NCBI GenBank assembly: GCA_018907035.1
Contig: JACCIC010000002.1
Span: 2,113,001-2,177,000 of the forward strand
DNA: 64,000 nt
DNA from: Sycobia sp. Sy_11
Lineage: Eukaryota > Arthropoda > Insecta > Hymenoptera > Epichrysomallidae
Direction of reading: 5' to 3'
The translations under genes were made by a program, and so were the position numbers. Positions 1 through 13,352 of the stretch are shown one piece after another; position 1 is the first letter of the stretch, and the number at the start of each line of letters is the position of its first letter. Below the pieces are notes generated by a model. It searched no databases and was not told where the DNA came from. It saw only the letters and a list, made by a program, of their open reading frames with translations.

Positions 1-3000
1 ATATTGATATGAAGTTGGTATGGAGAATTTTACTATTAAATTGATATTCAAATATTAATCCACATTGGTTTTATAAGTATAAATAGATCTATATTTTACT
101 ATTTTTTCGTATTCAAATATTTCATTTTAGTATTACATTGATATGCAAATGTTAATGAACATTGTTGTTTACATAAATATGAAGGAAATAAAACATATAA
201 TTCGAAATACAAATAGACATATATATGATATATTGAAATTACTACGAACCCTTCTAAAAATTTAATTAAAAAAAAAATTAAAACTAAAAATATATTTTAA
301 AAATGTGCTTAATTCACGTTCAATACTTAAGTCGGTTAACGATTTAAAAGGTTCGTAGAATATTAAAAAGTTCAATCGACACTAAATATTTGTGGAATTA
401 GTTCACAACCCGTCCGTCCCAATGGAATTTTTGCGTAAATAAATTTCGACCAATCATAATATTAAAACTATACGAGATGAATTAATTATACACATTTGAT
501 TCGATGAAAAACCATCTGGCCAAATTTGTTGTTTATTAATGGTACTTTCAGTATAATCAGGAAAATCCTTATAAGAACCTTTTATTCAGAAAAGAAGGGG
601 TAGGTGGCGTCTTTGATTTCTAGGTGAAAGGGTGAATTCATTGAAGAGACAAATACCAGTTTGAAAATATATGTTTCAAAAACTTTATCGATTCATTTAC
701 TTATTGATTCTCGAGAGAACTTTATTGTGTTTTAAAATTCAGAGAATTTTTTTTCATGTATCTTATAGTATTCTTACACTGTTAATTTATATTCAATCAA
801 AATATCCTTTCGATTAGGTCAATTGCTACTTTAATATTTGCGAACCGGATGCAAATCTCGTCTAGATCGGCGAAGTATTGGTATTATAAGTATTGGTAAT
901 ATAATAACAGATAAAAGATCTTAAAGTATAAAACCTGCCTGTTTTATCGACGAATTATTACGATTTGACGGGGGAAAAAATTGATATTTCCGTAAATCAT
1001 TAATGCTGTTCTAAATTTAGTCACTGCAGCTAATTTTTGTAGTGTTCCCAGTTATTATTGATTAATAAGTATCGATTATTCGAAAATTTGATTAGCAGAG
1101 AAGCACACAAATCTGTACTCGATTGGCAAACTTTTGCAAAATATTTATGGCAATAAATTCAACCACGTTCATAAAATAGCACTCCATGATTTATTACAAC
1201 GATGCAAGACTTTATGAAGTAAATTTAAAATATAAATATGTCTCGTGGATTTCTGTTATTAACAAAATCCTGAAATAGTAATATTTTTTTTTAAAAAACG
1301 TTAGTATGATTACTTTACAGTTAAGCTACATTCTGCGTGCAAATGACTTTGATTGAAGTATTTACTTAGCAATGAACAAAGTAAATGTCATTGGCTCCAT
1401 TTTTTCCGTCTACAAATTAAACAACTCAAATTATTGATTTCATAAATTTCCTCATTACCTCTTGGTTTATTATTTGAAATTTCTGTTACATACGACGTTA
1501 CGTTTCGCATCTAATGGATATCGCTAAAGTTTCATTCGTTCCTCATTCCACAGGCGTCGAAATAAACGGACGCGAGCGGTAATCGGAGTATCGATATTCA
1601 ATAATATTACACGTAGACCGTAATTTTATTTTTCGCATTAGCCGCGGCCCTCACGAGTTTTATTCACTTTCCAAACCTGCAATAATAAGGATTCAGTCGT
1701 TATAGTGTTTTCTTATTATGTCGTGAAAAACCGCGAATTATTGGTAGTAAGATTTAATTATTTATGACTGTGTCATTGCAGAAATTTTTTATTGAACTTT
1801 ATACGCTACTTACAGTCCATAAGATTTATGTAATTAATGCGAACTATACGTTATGAAATATGTTAAATTTATAGAGAAAAGTAAACAAGAAGGAAAGACT
1901 GATGTTCGCAGGGGTATTCCTATGGAAATAGTGAATACCGTAAGTGAAGGAGGTGAAAAAAGTATTTTCTTATGACCTATAATAGTAGAGAAAAGCAATT
2001 TTTTAAATAAATTTTCAGGTCAGAGCTGAAATTTTCAAAAAAACGAATAAAAATTCATTAATTGATAAAAAAAATTAAAAAGAAAACTAAAAATTATTAT
2101 GTTTTTTTTGTTTCTTATTCTACTTCATAGAACACTAAGAATAGTAAATTAAATGTAAAATCGCGACAAAAAATATTTTAAACATTTATTTATTCCGTTT
2201 AAAGACATTGCATCCACAAAACATACAATTGACTCTATCAGCTTTTAATTTTAATTAGATATTTTTTAATCAAATTTTTTAAAATTTCAGAATGCTAGAG
2301 TAATAGATAATATTTCGTACACATTGAGAAATTATCGAATGAAAATATTGATCAAAATAAGAGAAAACTTTGTGATTTAAAAATGGTGATTTATTTTCGG
2401 CGAAACACAAGTCGTAACGAGGAAGAATGAAAAATCGTCATTTAATAGAGAAGAGATACGTTACCATTCGTTAAACGTTTTTATTTTTGCTGTTATAATT
2501 CGTAATTGACAATATTTGTTATAGATGAATTCGTTTTTAACGTGCAAATTTTTTTTCAAACCAAAGAGATTCGCTCGATGTAATGGAAAACCCGCCGGGA
2601 TGTGTGTTTATTATTCGCGAAAGGTATCGAAGAAAATTACTTTGCTGAGTCCTCGCTCGCATTTGTTTTTATTCGAGCTCGATTCGTTTTTGACTCTGTT
2701 AACTGAAACTTGAAACTGCTTCCTTCATATATATATATTAATTACATTAAAATACACTGCGAAACTACTCTATGATATATCATATATAATTTTATTCGGT
2801 ATATTTGTTTATTTTGAGTTTGTGTTGATATTACTGGATCGATGCACTTAACAATATTATTACAATGATTTACGCAGCTGCACCTGCAATGAATTCGGAG
2901 CAATTTGTTGAAGTTGAAAGGCAAAAACATTGCCTTTACATTGGTTTCGGTGAGAAAGGAAAAACTTCAGAAGAAGTTAACCAGGACAACGATTCGAAGG

Positions 3001-3290
3001 CTAATAAAAAAAGTTTTATATGAATTATACGTCCGAGTTCTTGATTTCACCCCTACCCCTCAACCTTTTTTACTAACTTCGACTTGTTAAAACAAAATTC
3101 AAAAAACAAAAAAAAAAGAAAGGAATTTTTTTTTAACTTTCTATACGAGTGTCGTTAATTATCCGCGGAAGTTTTAGCAATACGCGTGGTTTGTTCTTTT
3201 ACCACGGAGCCCAATATGTAAGGGCAGATTTTTGTTTTTTGTTTTGTTTTTTTTTTTTTTTTTTTTTAATTAATGTCCATAACGAACTAT
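1..3290. other. AT-rich sequence without recognised features
   Basis: Many A and T runs and stop codons in all frames. A splice-acceptor-like sequence at 1535-1552 leads into stops. Nothing here could be assigned. Confidence 0.6.
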
Positions 3291-3299
3291 TCGGATTAA

Positions 3300-3535
3300 C
3301 TTTGCGAATGAAAACCGTCGCGCGGAGCATGGGCTGCGCCATCTATCGGGCAACAGACGGAACGAGGCCGGAAATGATCACGAGCGAAACGCCAGTGGTA
3401 AATCCCCAGATACGGTCGGCCGATGTGTGGACGCTGTGCGGTAAAATAACGTTGGGGGGCGGCGGGGGAGGGGTGAGGGTCGAAGCTATACAGCGAATGT
3501 GGAGCGATGGAAAATTGATCCGCATTCATAGGTAG
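3300..3535. other. GC-rich patch
   Basis: An isolated GC-rich island in AT-rich DNA, open in several frames on both strands because of its composition. It holds one CTCF-like motif. It may be a regulatory element or an unrecognised exon. Confidence 0.4.
3335..3349 (-). promoter_or_regulatory. CTCF-like motif
   Basis: The minus strand reads CCGATAGATGGCGCA, with TAGATGGCGC as an exact core and mismatches outside. It lies in a GC-rich patch. Confidence 0.32.
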
Positions 3536-3626
3536 TAGCCGTTACTCAAATTCGCGGCTATTCACTATTCATCCGTATAGGGGAAATCGGGGAAACTCAT
3601 TTTCGAACTTCTCTCTATTCTTCTCA

Positions 3627-3628
<2 letters not shown>

Positions 3629-3697
<69 letters not shown>
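3629..3697. repeat. (CT)n microsatellite
   Basis: About 33 perfect CT units, continued by impure CT to about 3720 and a CTGCCAG that mimics a splice acceptor. Confidence 0.97.
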
Positions 3698-3698
<1 letters not shown>

Positions 3699-4823
3699 TT
3701 CTCTCTGTCTCTCTCTTTCTGCCAGTATAGCATATTTTAAATAGCATTGTTTGCCGAGCTTATATGTATACCTATAATCTCTGCGATTAAACCCGTTAGC
3801 ATTCCATCTGATTTCCATACTCATTTGGATCGTTAGCCTGCATATAGAGGCAGTAGTCATAGTCTTTCAGTGCCTCCCTACTCGACTCTAATCATTTTAA
3901 AAGTATAGTAAGGCGATTTTAAGAGAAAATTCATTTTATGTAAAATACACCAACATTTCACCTGTAGTGTATACGTAATCATCTATAATTTTGCACAATG
4001 TTTAATAAAAAACAATAAGAGAGAATTTTACCAGTTGGTCGGGTATATAATTGATTTGAACTCCTTTTTCCTGAAATCCGTACAATTTGTTCGTTTAATG
4101 CATATCTTACCTATCGATTTAGTAAAATAAAGTTAAATTTATTTATATTAGCTTTGTTGCTTTCTTGAAATTTCACCCCGTCCCTCACATATGAACACTT
4201 AGGCCAAGTACAATTAACAATACCAATATTTATCATCCAATTATTAAATTGGACAGATCTCTGCTGATTCTAAAAACCATGCAATTCCATCTCAATTCCA
4301 TTTCTACCGAGGACACAACGGTTAGTTTCCCACAAATTTTACATTTGCTGTTGTGACAACGGACTGCGTAGTGTTCAGGTGTAATACTCGTATTGCACAA
4401 TGCGTTGTAGGTTTCGTAAGGCAACGTTGCAAAACGTCGTAAGATCAGTATGTTTGCCGATTCAAAGATTTATTTATTTATTTTTTTTTTTTTTTGCTTT
4501 TGAAAGCATGAAACTCTTACTGTACAACAGTGTAAACAATATTGACTTTTTAACGAACATTTTTCGTCGAATTTTTATTCTAAACTGCTTTACGGTACAT
4601 AAATATCGAAACGAAACATGTTAAAATTGTGATCAAAGTGTTAAAAGTGTGATTTTAAAAAATATATATACTTTAGAAGTTTCTTTGAAATTTAAATTTA
4701 ATTATTGTTATGCTTATGTCATCAGTGATGAGCCATTCTCCCATTATCAAATACCTAAAACCGATCGGAACCTCAGTTAAACGCTCCTACGTGACTATTA
4801 GCCTCAAATTATTGCCAACTTCC

Positions 4824-4828
<5 letters not shown>

Positions 4829-4880
<52 letters not shown>
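4829..4880. repeat. (TA)n microsatellite
   Basis: About 26 perfect AT units. Confidence 0.97.
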
Positions 4881-5208
4881 GAGTGGCGTCCTGGGGCTGC
4901 AATAGATTGTAATATCGAGAGTGTACTTCCAACAATGAAAGCTCTCCTCTCGCTCTCCTTCCCTCGGTCTGGCGACTACGAAAGCTTGTATAGGACCGAC
5001 GCGTAATCGAGGCTAAATAAGGCCTGGGAACGAAAGAATGGCCAAATTCAATACGGCGATTCGAATCGTAAGCCGAAAGTGCCTCCCCCCCCCCCCCCAG
5101 CCACCCCACCGTCCTCTTACAAGGGTTTGCTGCCCCGTGAGAGTCAACAATTAACAAGGGACATAAGGGTGGTAAATTGAATGTTTCGAGGACCATGAAA
5201 CTGGAGCA

Positions 5209-5233
5209 CTCTCTCTCTCTCTCTCTCTCTCTC
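5209..5233. repeat. (CT)n microsatellite
   Basis: About 12 units. Confidence 0.95.
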
Positions 5234-5277
5234 GCACTCCAAGTCTAATGGATACGAATGCGAGAGTGAGGAAGAAG

Positions 5278-5278
5278 T

Positions 5279-5338
<60 letters not shown>
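5278..5338. repeat. (CTA)n trinucleotide microsatellite
   Basis: About 20 perfect TAC/CTA units between two dinucleotide tracts. Confidence 0.97.
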
Positions 5339-5420
5339 CAGTACTATTACTAATATATTCTGTGCTCATGGATATATATATATATATATAGGTATATAAC
5401 CGATGCTAAAACACACTCAC

Positions 5421-5474
5421 CTGTGGCTCGGATCTGCCGCCTGCGGGTGCCAGCTCCAGCCGCTCCGACACCGC
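5421..5474 (-). CDS. Candidate 54-nt internal exon, phase 0 at both ends
   Basis: On the minus strand a pyrimidine-rich acceptor, CTTCATTTTCTCTGTCGACAG without its first base (just right of 5474), precedes 54 GC-rich bases that end CCACAG and are followed by the donor GTGAGTGTG (intron from 5420). In phase 0 it encodes AVSERLELAP then AGGRSEPQ, a polar, probably disordered 18-residue segment with no stop. The phase matches the donor of the signal-peptide exon at 50733-50804 on the same strand, so it could be the second exon of that gene after an intron of about 45 kb. It could instead belong to another transcript. The other two frames are also open, so the phase is inferred. No domain is recognised. 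Confidence 0.45.
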
Positions 5475-5530
5475 CTGTCGACAGAGAAAATGAAGCGCAT
5501 GAAAATCGCATATTGTTTGCCCGGCCCCCC

Positions 5531-5533
5531 TCT

Positions 5534-5566
<33 letters not shown>
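5531..5566. repeat. (CT)n microsatellite
   Basis: Eleven and seven CT units split by one CC; on the minus strand it lies upstream of the candidate exon at 5421-5474. Confidence 0.95.
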
Positions 5567-6874
5567 GCTCGCCCAAAATTTGCTTACGCTACTTAATAAA
5601 ATCATCCCGCTAATCCTATTTCTTATTGGCGGGCCGCCGCCGCCACCGCTGCGCGGCTGCTCGCCCGCTTTTCAATACCAGTATATACATGTATATATAC
5701 TTGCGATGCGCCCACACCCGCTCAGATATTCGACGCCCCTCTAGCTATTCGCTTACGAGGGAACGATAAAGAGGGGTGGGGGGGGCGAACTATTCAAGCG
5801 CGCGGTGCGACGGAGTAAGGCGGAGAAAAGAATCTCACCGGGACACTTATTCATGAGTGATGTAACTTGTAAATAATAATTGTAATTATAAATGTTATAA
5901 TTTTCCTATATGAATTGTCGAATTAATTAAAAATCGAAAATGGATCATATTATATTATTATATTAAGATTATATTATTTATCTTATTATCCTACTTAATG
6001 AAACAGATATAAGATTTATTCTACTGAAATTCAAACTCTGATCTGAAAAGTACAATTTCAGAATGAGGCCAGTTTTTAAAATCCTCACCATGAAACTGGA
6101 ACTTTATATTTAATTAATGCAGTTTTGTTTGCGTCTATACCTTTATTATTAATATATAATTAATTGATCGTTGGCTATACGGTTGTTGGAGCTTAATGTA
6201 ATAATATAATAAAATTTGAAAGTGTAGTAGAAAAAAGGCACACAGATAGTTTCACTAACTTATTATATTTTATTCCATGTATCGATTGTGCTGATCTTGA
6301 AACATTCGTGTAGGGGTGTTGTATGTATGTTGTAATGGTTAAGTTGCATGGACAATTCATCTCATGTCGAGATAGGACCAACTATTCTGGTATAAACCAA
6401 TTTATTTATAAAATATTAGTTTTTCTTCATTATTAATCTAAAGAGCTTTTCGACTACTTGTTTTAACAATTCACTAGTAATAAAGTTCTGTCGAATAAGA
6501 TTAATGTAATATCTCTTGCAGTGAATAACAAAGAAAAATTGGATTAGACACATCGAAAATAATAAAAATCAGTAAAGCAAAAAAATAACGGTAGAAATAT
6601 CCCTAATTAGAAATGTTGTATTACTTCTACTCTACGAAAACTTAGTTGTTACGTTATGAACCGATTTCTGATGCAGGGTTTTTCTTACAATCATTATAAT
6701 AATACCGTACGTCTACGCCACCCACATTCTACCCTACACCGTTGTCAGACATTCACATTCTACCCATTACGCTTTGTCTTTTTATCGCACAACTCGTCGT
6801 TCTTCATCGTAAAAAGTAACTTCCTTGCTACCATATCATATACAGTGCGCGATTAATACTATTTCATTTTTAAC

Positions 6875-6889
6875 TCACTAGAGGGCGAC
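6875..6889 (+). promoter_or_regulatory. CTCF-like motif
   Basis: TCACTAGAGGGCGAC agrees with 13 of 15 positions of the animal CTCF core (CCASYAGRKGGCRSY as I recall it). It marks the edge of a GC-richer patch. Confidence 0.4.
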
Positions 6890-6970
6890 ACGCGCCAATC
6901 GTAACGCCAACACCGTCCCCCGTCAGACTACGGAGTACAACTTTTCGCGCGGATCGATGATCTCCTCTTC

Positions 6971-6974
<4 letters not shown>

Positions 6975-7022
<48 letters not shown>
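6975..7022. repeat. (TA)n microsatellite
   Basis: About 24 perfect units. Confidence 0.97.
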
Positions 7023-7024
<2 letters not shown>

Positions 7025-8521
7025 CCTCCGCTTCTTTATCCGCGGCTTCCGAATTTCTTCTCATTTTCCCCCTTGCGCGCGAAGCTTTAGTTCAAACATT
7101 TGTCCCGGCTTTGGCGGCGCTCTCATCCCTCACTGACGTTTCGCTGGCTGACGGCCGATCGGATTTTCACGAGGACGCCCAACTTTCCCAGCGCATATAT
7201 ATATATATATATATATAGGGTATATAACCACACTTTTTACAGCTCCTGGAGACAGCTCGGTTTATTAACTTTATTAGCTCTCGGCGGCTCACTCGTGTCC
7301 GACTCCGCGACCGCCCTGCCGCTTGCAGCAGCTCGCCCGGCTTAATTCTACTCATGGAAGCCATCGGCGTATAGCCACGATTCGACAGTGAACTTTCGAT
7401 AATTTGATACTGTATGCGCCTGCCAAAAATTAATACGTGTCTGCTCTGTAGCGAACGCATACGGATATCAATTTCTATTCGAGAATCTTTATTTAAATAA
7501 ATAAATAAATAAAAGTATATATACGATAAGTAGATATAAGTTAATCCATTTATGACGACAAACGTACATGTAAAATAGCTACTTTTTTCAACAGATTTCT
7601 ACCAAGATTGAAATTATCACTCAAGTATTTCACTCAGTACAGATCGATTAAGGTATTTTTATTTTGTGAAACATAATCAGTGATATCATGAATTGCCTTA
7701 ATTATATCTACTGTCGTTTACATTGAACATCCATTTTTTTTAATCAAAAGTAAGTGTATACAATAAGTCACGAACAAAATAATTTTAAAAAAAAGAGCAC
7801 CGGTACAAATTTTTTTCCGGCGATATCCTCGCAAGAAAAAATTCTGACCTTCAGATCTTTTTAAACTGGACTGTAAAATGAAATCTTTAAAATACTTCTC
7901 AAGGCACGTTTGAGATAAAATTTCCGTTCAAGATCTTAAAAAGATCTTTTACGACGATTTAAAAATCCCGTATTTCAAGATTATGTAAGACATTTTTAGG
8001 ATGTAATCCGTGAAATATATTGAGGATTTTAAGTAGACCTTAGGATTTAAGAAAGAAAAAATTTTTTTGATGAATTTTCAACACAATTCTTAAAATATTT
8101 TTTTCGTAAAATTCAATTCGGACTAAATGATCAAAAAATTCAAATGCAAATTTTTCGAATGATTAAGATATTTCAGAAATATTATCATATAGATATTGTA
8201 TCTGAAAGAATTTTAATTAATTCGTCAATTTAAAACAAAAGTAATTTTTGCTTATTTGACAGACTATTTATTAAAAATTATCAGATAAGCGCGAATAGGC
8301 CTCGTTAGCCATCATTTGGCAACGGCATTGCATAGCATTACCAATTTTTGACAAAATAGATTTAAATAAGATTCCAACTTCGGATGCAAAACATAAACTT
8401 CTATTAGAGGCGGCGACGTGCGTGTCGGGTATACGTATAGAAAACCCGTTTGAAATTGAAACGTACGATATACCCATAAAAAAAGTCGTTACATCTCTAC
8501 AGAAAAGTCAAACAGAGATAC

Positions 8522-8524
<3 letters not shown>

Positions 8525-8574
<50 letters not shown>
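8525..8574. repeat. (TA)n microsatellite
   Basis: About 25 perfect units. Confidence 0.97.
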
Positions 8575-8578
<4 letters not shown>

Positions 8579-8638
8579 GATTACACGCGAGCAGCCGAGT
8601 TTAACGTGTTCGAGGAAACACAACCCCGAGAACTTTAG

Positions 8639-8696
<58 letters not shown>

Positions 8697-8697
8697 G
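8639..8697. repeat. (TA)n microsatellite with one TG
   Basis: About 22 units, a TG step, then six more. Confidence 0.97.
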
Positions 8698-8847
8698 CAT
8701 GTTCGGAAGTACAGAATGTATCCGACGATCCACCGCGTGACCCCCCGCACGACCGCAAGTCCAAAGTTAGGCCAAAGCTGTATCTCTGCTCGAGTTCGGT
8801 ACTGTGCGCTTATACTTGAGAAACATTCGGTTATCCTAATCTGGCAC

Positions 8848-8848
<1 letters not shown>

Positions 8849-8874
<26 letters not shown>
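8849..8874. repeat. (GT)n microsatellite
   Basis: Thirteen units. Confidence 0.95.
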
Positions 8875-8878
<4 letters not shown>

Positions 8879-9482
8879 AGTAAGATATTTTTCCTCAAGA
8901 TATCCAGCGAATGGAGTGCATTGTTGCCACGTTTCGAGAGTGTCAGGAGCGTAAAGAAAAATGCGTTTTGCGAAAGTGGAGGAGAGGGCAGGGTTTACTG
9001 TATCATTAAGCGTGAATTGAGTCGATGTTTATTTGCAAATATTGAGCTGTTAAGTTATTATGTCTCTGTCTATTCGCCACACGAACTGAGCCACACACAC
9101 ACTTCAAAGAGCTCCTTGTAAGGTCCACATGCTGCGCAGCCGCTTAAAGTGAGAAACTTGTCGCGCAGTTTTTCATCCCCTATCCCTTACAAATGTAAGC
9201 CAAACGGAAGTGCCGCAATGCAAATGTCGTAAAAGGTGCAAGGTAAACGGTGGAAAGTGTGTATCTTATACATATATGCATGTACGTGGGTACCGGGGAC
9301 GGGGAGCGCGACAGCGACGCCGAGAAAGTGTATGAATAATTCGTGTATTACACCTTTTACCCCGGAACAAATGACACTGCAAGAGGGTCTCCGATAAAAG
9401 TGTAGAAGCAGCGGCGGCAGCAGCAGTAACGAAGGAGAGAAAAAAAAGAAAGCGTGCCAGAATGGTAAGGAAGGATTTTCGC

Positions 9483-9497
9483 AGCGCCCTCTACCTC
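9483..9497 (-). promoter_or_regulatory. CTCF-like motif
   Basis: The minus strand reads GAGGTAGAGGGCGCT; the 11-base TAGAGGGCGCT core is exact, with three mismatches at the 5' side. Confidence 0.32.
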
Positions 9498-9558
9498 CTC
9501 CCTCTTTGTCACTCCTTCTTTTTACGGCGCACTTTTTCAACTCGCTTATATACATACA

Positions 9559-9561
<3 letters not shown>

Positions 9562-9611
<50 letters not shown>
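9562..9611. repeat. (TA)n microsatellite
   Basis: About 25 perfect units. Confidence 0.97.
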
Positions 9612-9614
<3 letters not shown>

Positions 9615-9662
9615 CATGTACCGTAGCACACGGACAGGAAATTAAAGTATTCCAGAGCTCAC

Positions 9663-9697
9663 CTTATCCGAGCGCGCAAAAAAGCTTCCCGATGTAA
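9663..9697 (-). CDS. Possible 35-nt micro-exon
   Basis: On the minus strand a long (CT)n tract followed by CGCTTTTCTCGTATTTAG gives a strong acceptor, and 35 nt later GATAAG is followed by the donor GTGAGC. Two frames are open. At 35 nt it shifts phase and so would not join the exons at 50733-50804 and 5421-5474 in their shared phase; it would have to be alternative, untranslated, or part of another gene. The strong acceptor may only reflect the adjoining (GA)n microsatellite. Confidence 0.18.
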
Positions 9698-9711
9698 CTA
9701 AATACGAGAAA

Positions 9712-9714
<3 letters not shown>

Positions 9715-9746
<32 letters not shown>
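9715..9746. repeat. (GA)n microsatellite
   Basis: Sixteen units; its complement (CT)n lies 176 bp to the right. Confidence 0.96.
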
Positions 9747-9752
<6 letters not shown>

Positions 9753-9918
9753 TAGAGTAAAAAAACTTGCCACGCGTCCGCTGCGTATGCGAACAGCGCC
9801 TCGCGTCGTCCATATACGCGTGGCAGCGGGGAGGGAGGGGTGCTAAGTAGATAAGTGCCGGCTCCGACCGGACCCCCCGCCCAGCGGCACGGGCTCGTAC
9901 GCGTCCAGATTATCATGG

Positions 9919-9922
<4 letters not shown>

Positions 9923-9963
<41 letters not shown>
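9923..9963. repeat. (CT)n microsatellite
   Basis: About 20 units, inverted relative to the (GA)n at 9715-9746. Confidence 0.96.
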
Positions 9964-9966
<3 letters not shown>

Positions 9967-10049
9967 ACTCCCTCTCCCTCCCTTCCTCTGCCGCTTTTCC
10001 CGCGCGCGCCTATTAATGGGATTAAGGTGTTAATTTTTTGCTTCAAATT

Positions 10050-12300
10050 TCAGCCCCGCGTAACGCCGGTGCCGTAGCGCAAGTTGCCTGTATTAGGGTT
10101 TTTCGTGTATGTGTGTATGGAGTAATAAGGCGGAAAAAGTCTGATTAATTCAATAATGATCACGATTACGGTGTAGTACGGTTATAGAGGCGATAAAAGG
10201 ACTTATTTTAACATCGGTCCTAATACCAGTCAAATTGAAATTGAAGACTTTCCACGGGGAACGTTATTTTTTTGTTCTTCTTCTTGTTCTTCTTCTTGTT
10301 CCTCTTCTTTTTATCGTCACAGCGTGCACTAAGCGTCTTAAACAATTGTTTACTTTGACGTAGCAAAGTATCGGGAATATCTATTGCGATTCTTGCATAA
10401 GCAATAATATCAGACGGAATCAATTCGCATTGAATGTCTGTCGTTGGTAAATTCAATTGGTAAATTCGTGGATCAACGGAATTCCGAGCAATTTATTTAT
10501 ACGTATATAGAAGCTGTACGTGCTTGGGTAAGAACCTGTGTATAATTCTCAAAATCAAACGAGCCAGATGTTTATTATTATGTTATTGTTATGTTACATG
10601 TTTCTACTTATGAGCTCATGCAGTTCTACATTAAGTTACGCTTGGATTTTCATAAGTAAACTCACGCCGATTAATAATAACAAATACATTGTATTAAATT
10701 TCTATTAAAAAATATCATTGTTTTAATGTTTTCGCGTGCAATATTTAAAAAAAAACAGTTTTACAAAATTTCTATCTTACGATAAGTAGAAAAAAGGGTG
10801 TACTTTACATCATTGTTACATATTTGCGTTAATTATTCTGTATTAAAATTATTACTTGTTTACTGCATTTCCGTATGTTTTACTTAGAATTATCAGGTTT
10901 ACGCATCGATTTCGTTTCACGATATAATATTATTTTTTACAAGCTGTACATTATTTTTTAATTCTGTAATGTAATTATTAAAAGAGTTAAGAGTTATTAA
11001 GGATTAAGAGTTTTCAAAAAATTCACGAGGTGTTAAAAATTAACCTACACGTGTAATTTTAATGTATCTCCGATTTAATATGATCTTCAAAGATTTACAC
11101 TTTTACTCCTTCTTGTCTTACAGTCGCATTTATGATTAAAGAAGTGAAAATTTGTAATTCTACTTTTTTTTTGTTAAATATAATAGGATTTTAAGAAAAA
11201 ATATATTGTACGTTTATTATCCCTCTGATTAGAAATAACAAACTTAAATCATTCTGCAGTCTTGTGTAAAACTGCCAAAAATAAATAAATTAAAACTAAG
11301 CTATCGTTTCAATGTTATTTACGTTTGAAACAACAAAATCTTTTTCAATAATCACTGACACCTATGAATTGAATCTGTATTCTTAAAATTTTATATGAAT
11401 TAAAAAATCTTTTCCTAAAGGTAGAGTTTTCACGAATTATAACGAGTCAGTATTAATAAGAAAAAAAATTCAAGCATATTTTTCCAATTCATTTCTTTGC
11501 CCATTCTTCGAGTATACACTTTTTAACTCTTTCTTTGCGTTCAAACAAATTTTACTTTGTCGTAAATTAATCATAAAATTTACTGCAACGATGGTCCAAA
11601 ATATATGGTCAGCGCCTTGTACAGTTTATGAAAATTGCCGTTAAAAATTTTATACAGTTACGAAGGGTATTTTACGGCCAAAAAAAAAAATGTCCAAGGT
11701 CTTTAAAAAGTCATAAAAATTTGAAAATTTAAAAACTGAATATCTCGCCGCCGATAAAAAGGGAAAAAATGATATTCGAGCCAATTCCACGGCATTATAA
11801 AGATAAAAACTAGATTTATACACTTTGACGCGATATAAAAATGTTCCTTTTGAGCGATAGCGTCCGTTTCAACGCGAGCGTGGCGCGTATTAATCGGACT
11901 GGGATTTTTCACCGCGCGATACGTAATATCGCAGCTCAAGTTTTAATTTTTCGAGATGGCAAAGATATAATATTGACGTGCGAAATCGAATATAAGCCAG
12001 GCAATGTGAAATAAAATCTTAACGAATTTTTTACAAAGTAATTCTGAGGCTGCGTGTGGATCGATTTTTCTATAAAATCCATGGAAAATAATTATGAATC
12101 TCCGATACGTCCAAGGCTCGATTATTGACAAATTTCGACACTTTTATTGGTACACGTCAAAAATACTATAGTTATGTCAAAATGAGGATTTATACAAGTA
12201 ATAAGTATATTGGTCAATTTGACAAATTCTGAACTACATGTTCCATTAGTGTAAGAATTTCGACGGTATAAATATTTCATATACTCCTCGCACCGACCAT
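10050..12300. other. AT-rich sequence without recognised features
   Basis: Only a degenerate (TTC)n stretch near 10277-10310 and AT-rich filler are visible. Confidence 0.6.
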
Positions 12301-12312
12301 GAGCATATAATG

Positions 12313-12315
<3 letters not shown>

Positions 12316-12369
<54 letters not shown>
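12316..12369. repeat. (TA)n microsatellite
   Basis: About 27 perfect units. Confidence 0.97.
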
Positions 12370-12374
<5 letters not shown>

Positions 12375-12379
12375 CACAT

Positions 12380-12722
12380 ATAGACTGAGTCTAGCGCCTC
12401 GTCCGCACGCACTCAAACTTATCATGGAGATAAGCGCACTTCTATGAAAAGAAAACACCCTTCGAACAAACAAATATATATATACATATATATCTATATA
12501 GTATAGTAGAGTATAGATGTACAACAGCAGCGGCGCGCCTCGGCGCGAGCAGGTCGAAGGACTACATAACACGTATAGTATAAGCGAGTGTGTAAACCCG
12601 AAGGGCGAGTGTGAGGCAGGTGGGAGGGGAAGAAAGGAGATGTATAGAGAGAAAGCCAAGGGGATGTAAGAGGGTCAGAGCTACGGACACGCGCGCGCGC
12701 ATACACACACACATACACATAC

Positions 12723-12760
<38 letters not shown>

Positions 12761-13155
12761 TGGAGCCCCATATCGAGCCGCCTTAAAGGATCGTACGTCA
12801 AGCAGTCAAGTCCCGCGCGCGCGTTATCTACCCCCGGAGATCTCCGCGGCTGGAGCGCCCGCGCGCTCACGCCAATCCTCGGGTTTCTTCGAGAAAACGC
12901 CCCGTCCCTCTTCCTCTACCTCCGTGCCTCTTTCTTTCTTTCTTTCACTCTCCCCCTCCCTCTATCCGTCTCTCTCGGTCTCTCCCTTCCTCTTTCGATC
13001 CACCGCAGTCCGAAGGGGGACAGCCTATTCCTCAACCGTGGCTCTATATAGTTACATATATATATATATATATGTACCACACAGAGCGGGTATTCCCCCT
13101 TCGCGCTAACGCGACGAGCGTGCCGTTGAAAATCCCCGGGGGCGGGGGCGGAAGG

Positions 13156-13195
<40 letters not shown>

Positions 13196-13320
13196 AATCG
13201 CGTCATCGACACGTCGGCGTAGCGGCTGATGTGCGCTCTCTTCCTACAAGTGTGCGTGAGTGTGGCTGCGCGCGCGCGCGAGCGAAATATCGATTTTCAT
13301 CCCCCTACCCAACCTCGTTG

Positions 13321-13352
<32 letters not shown>

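Noticed and set aside
1535..1625. Acceptor-like CATTCCACAG
   Set aside because: All frames after it reach stops within 30 codons and no donor follows.
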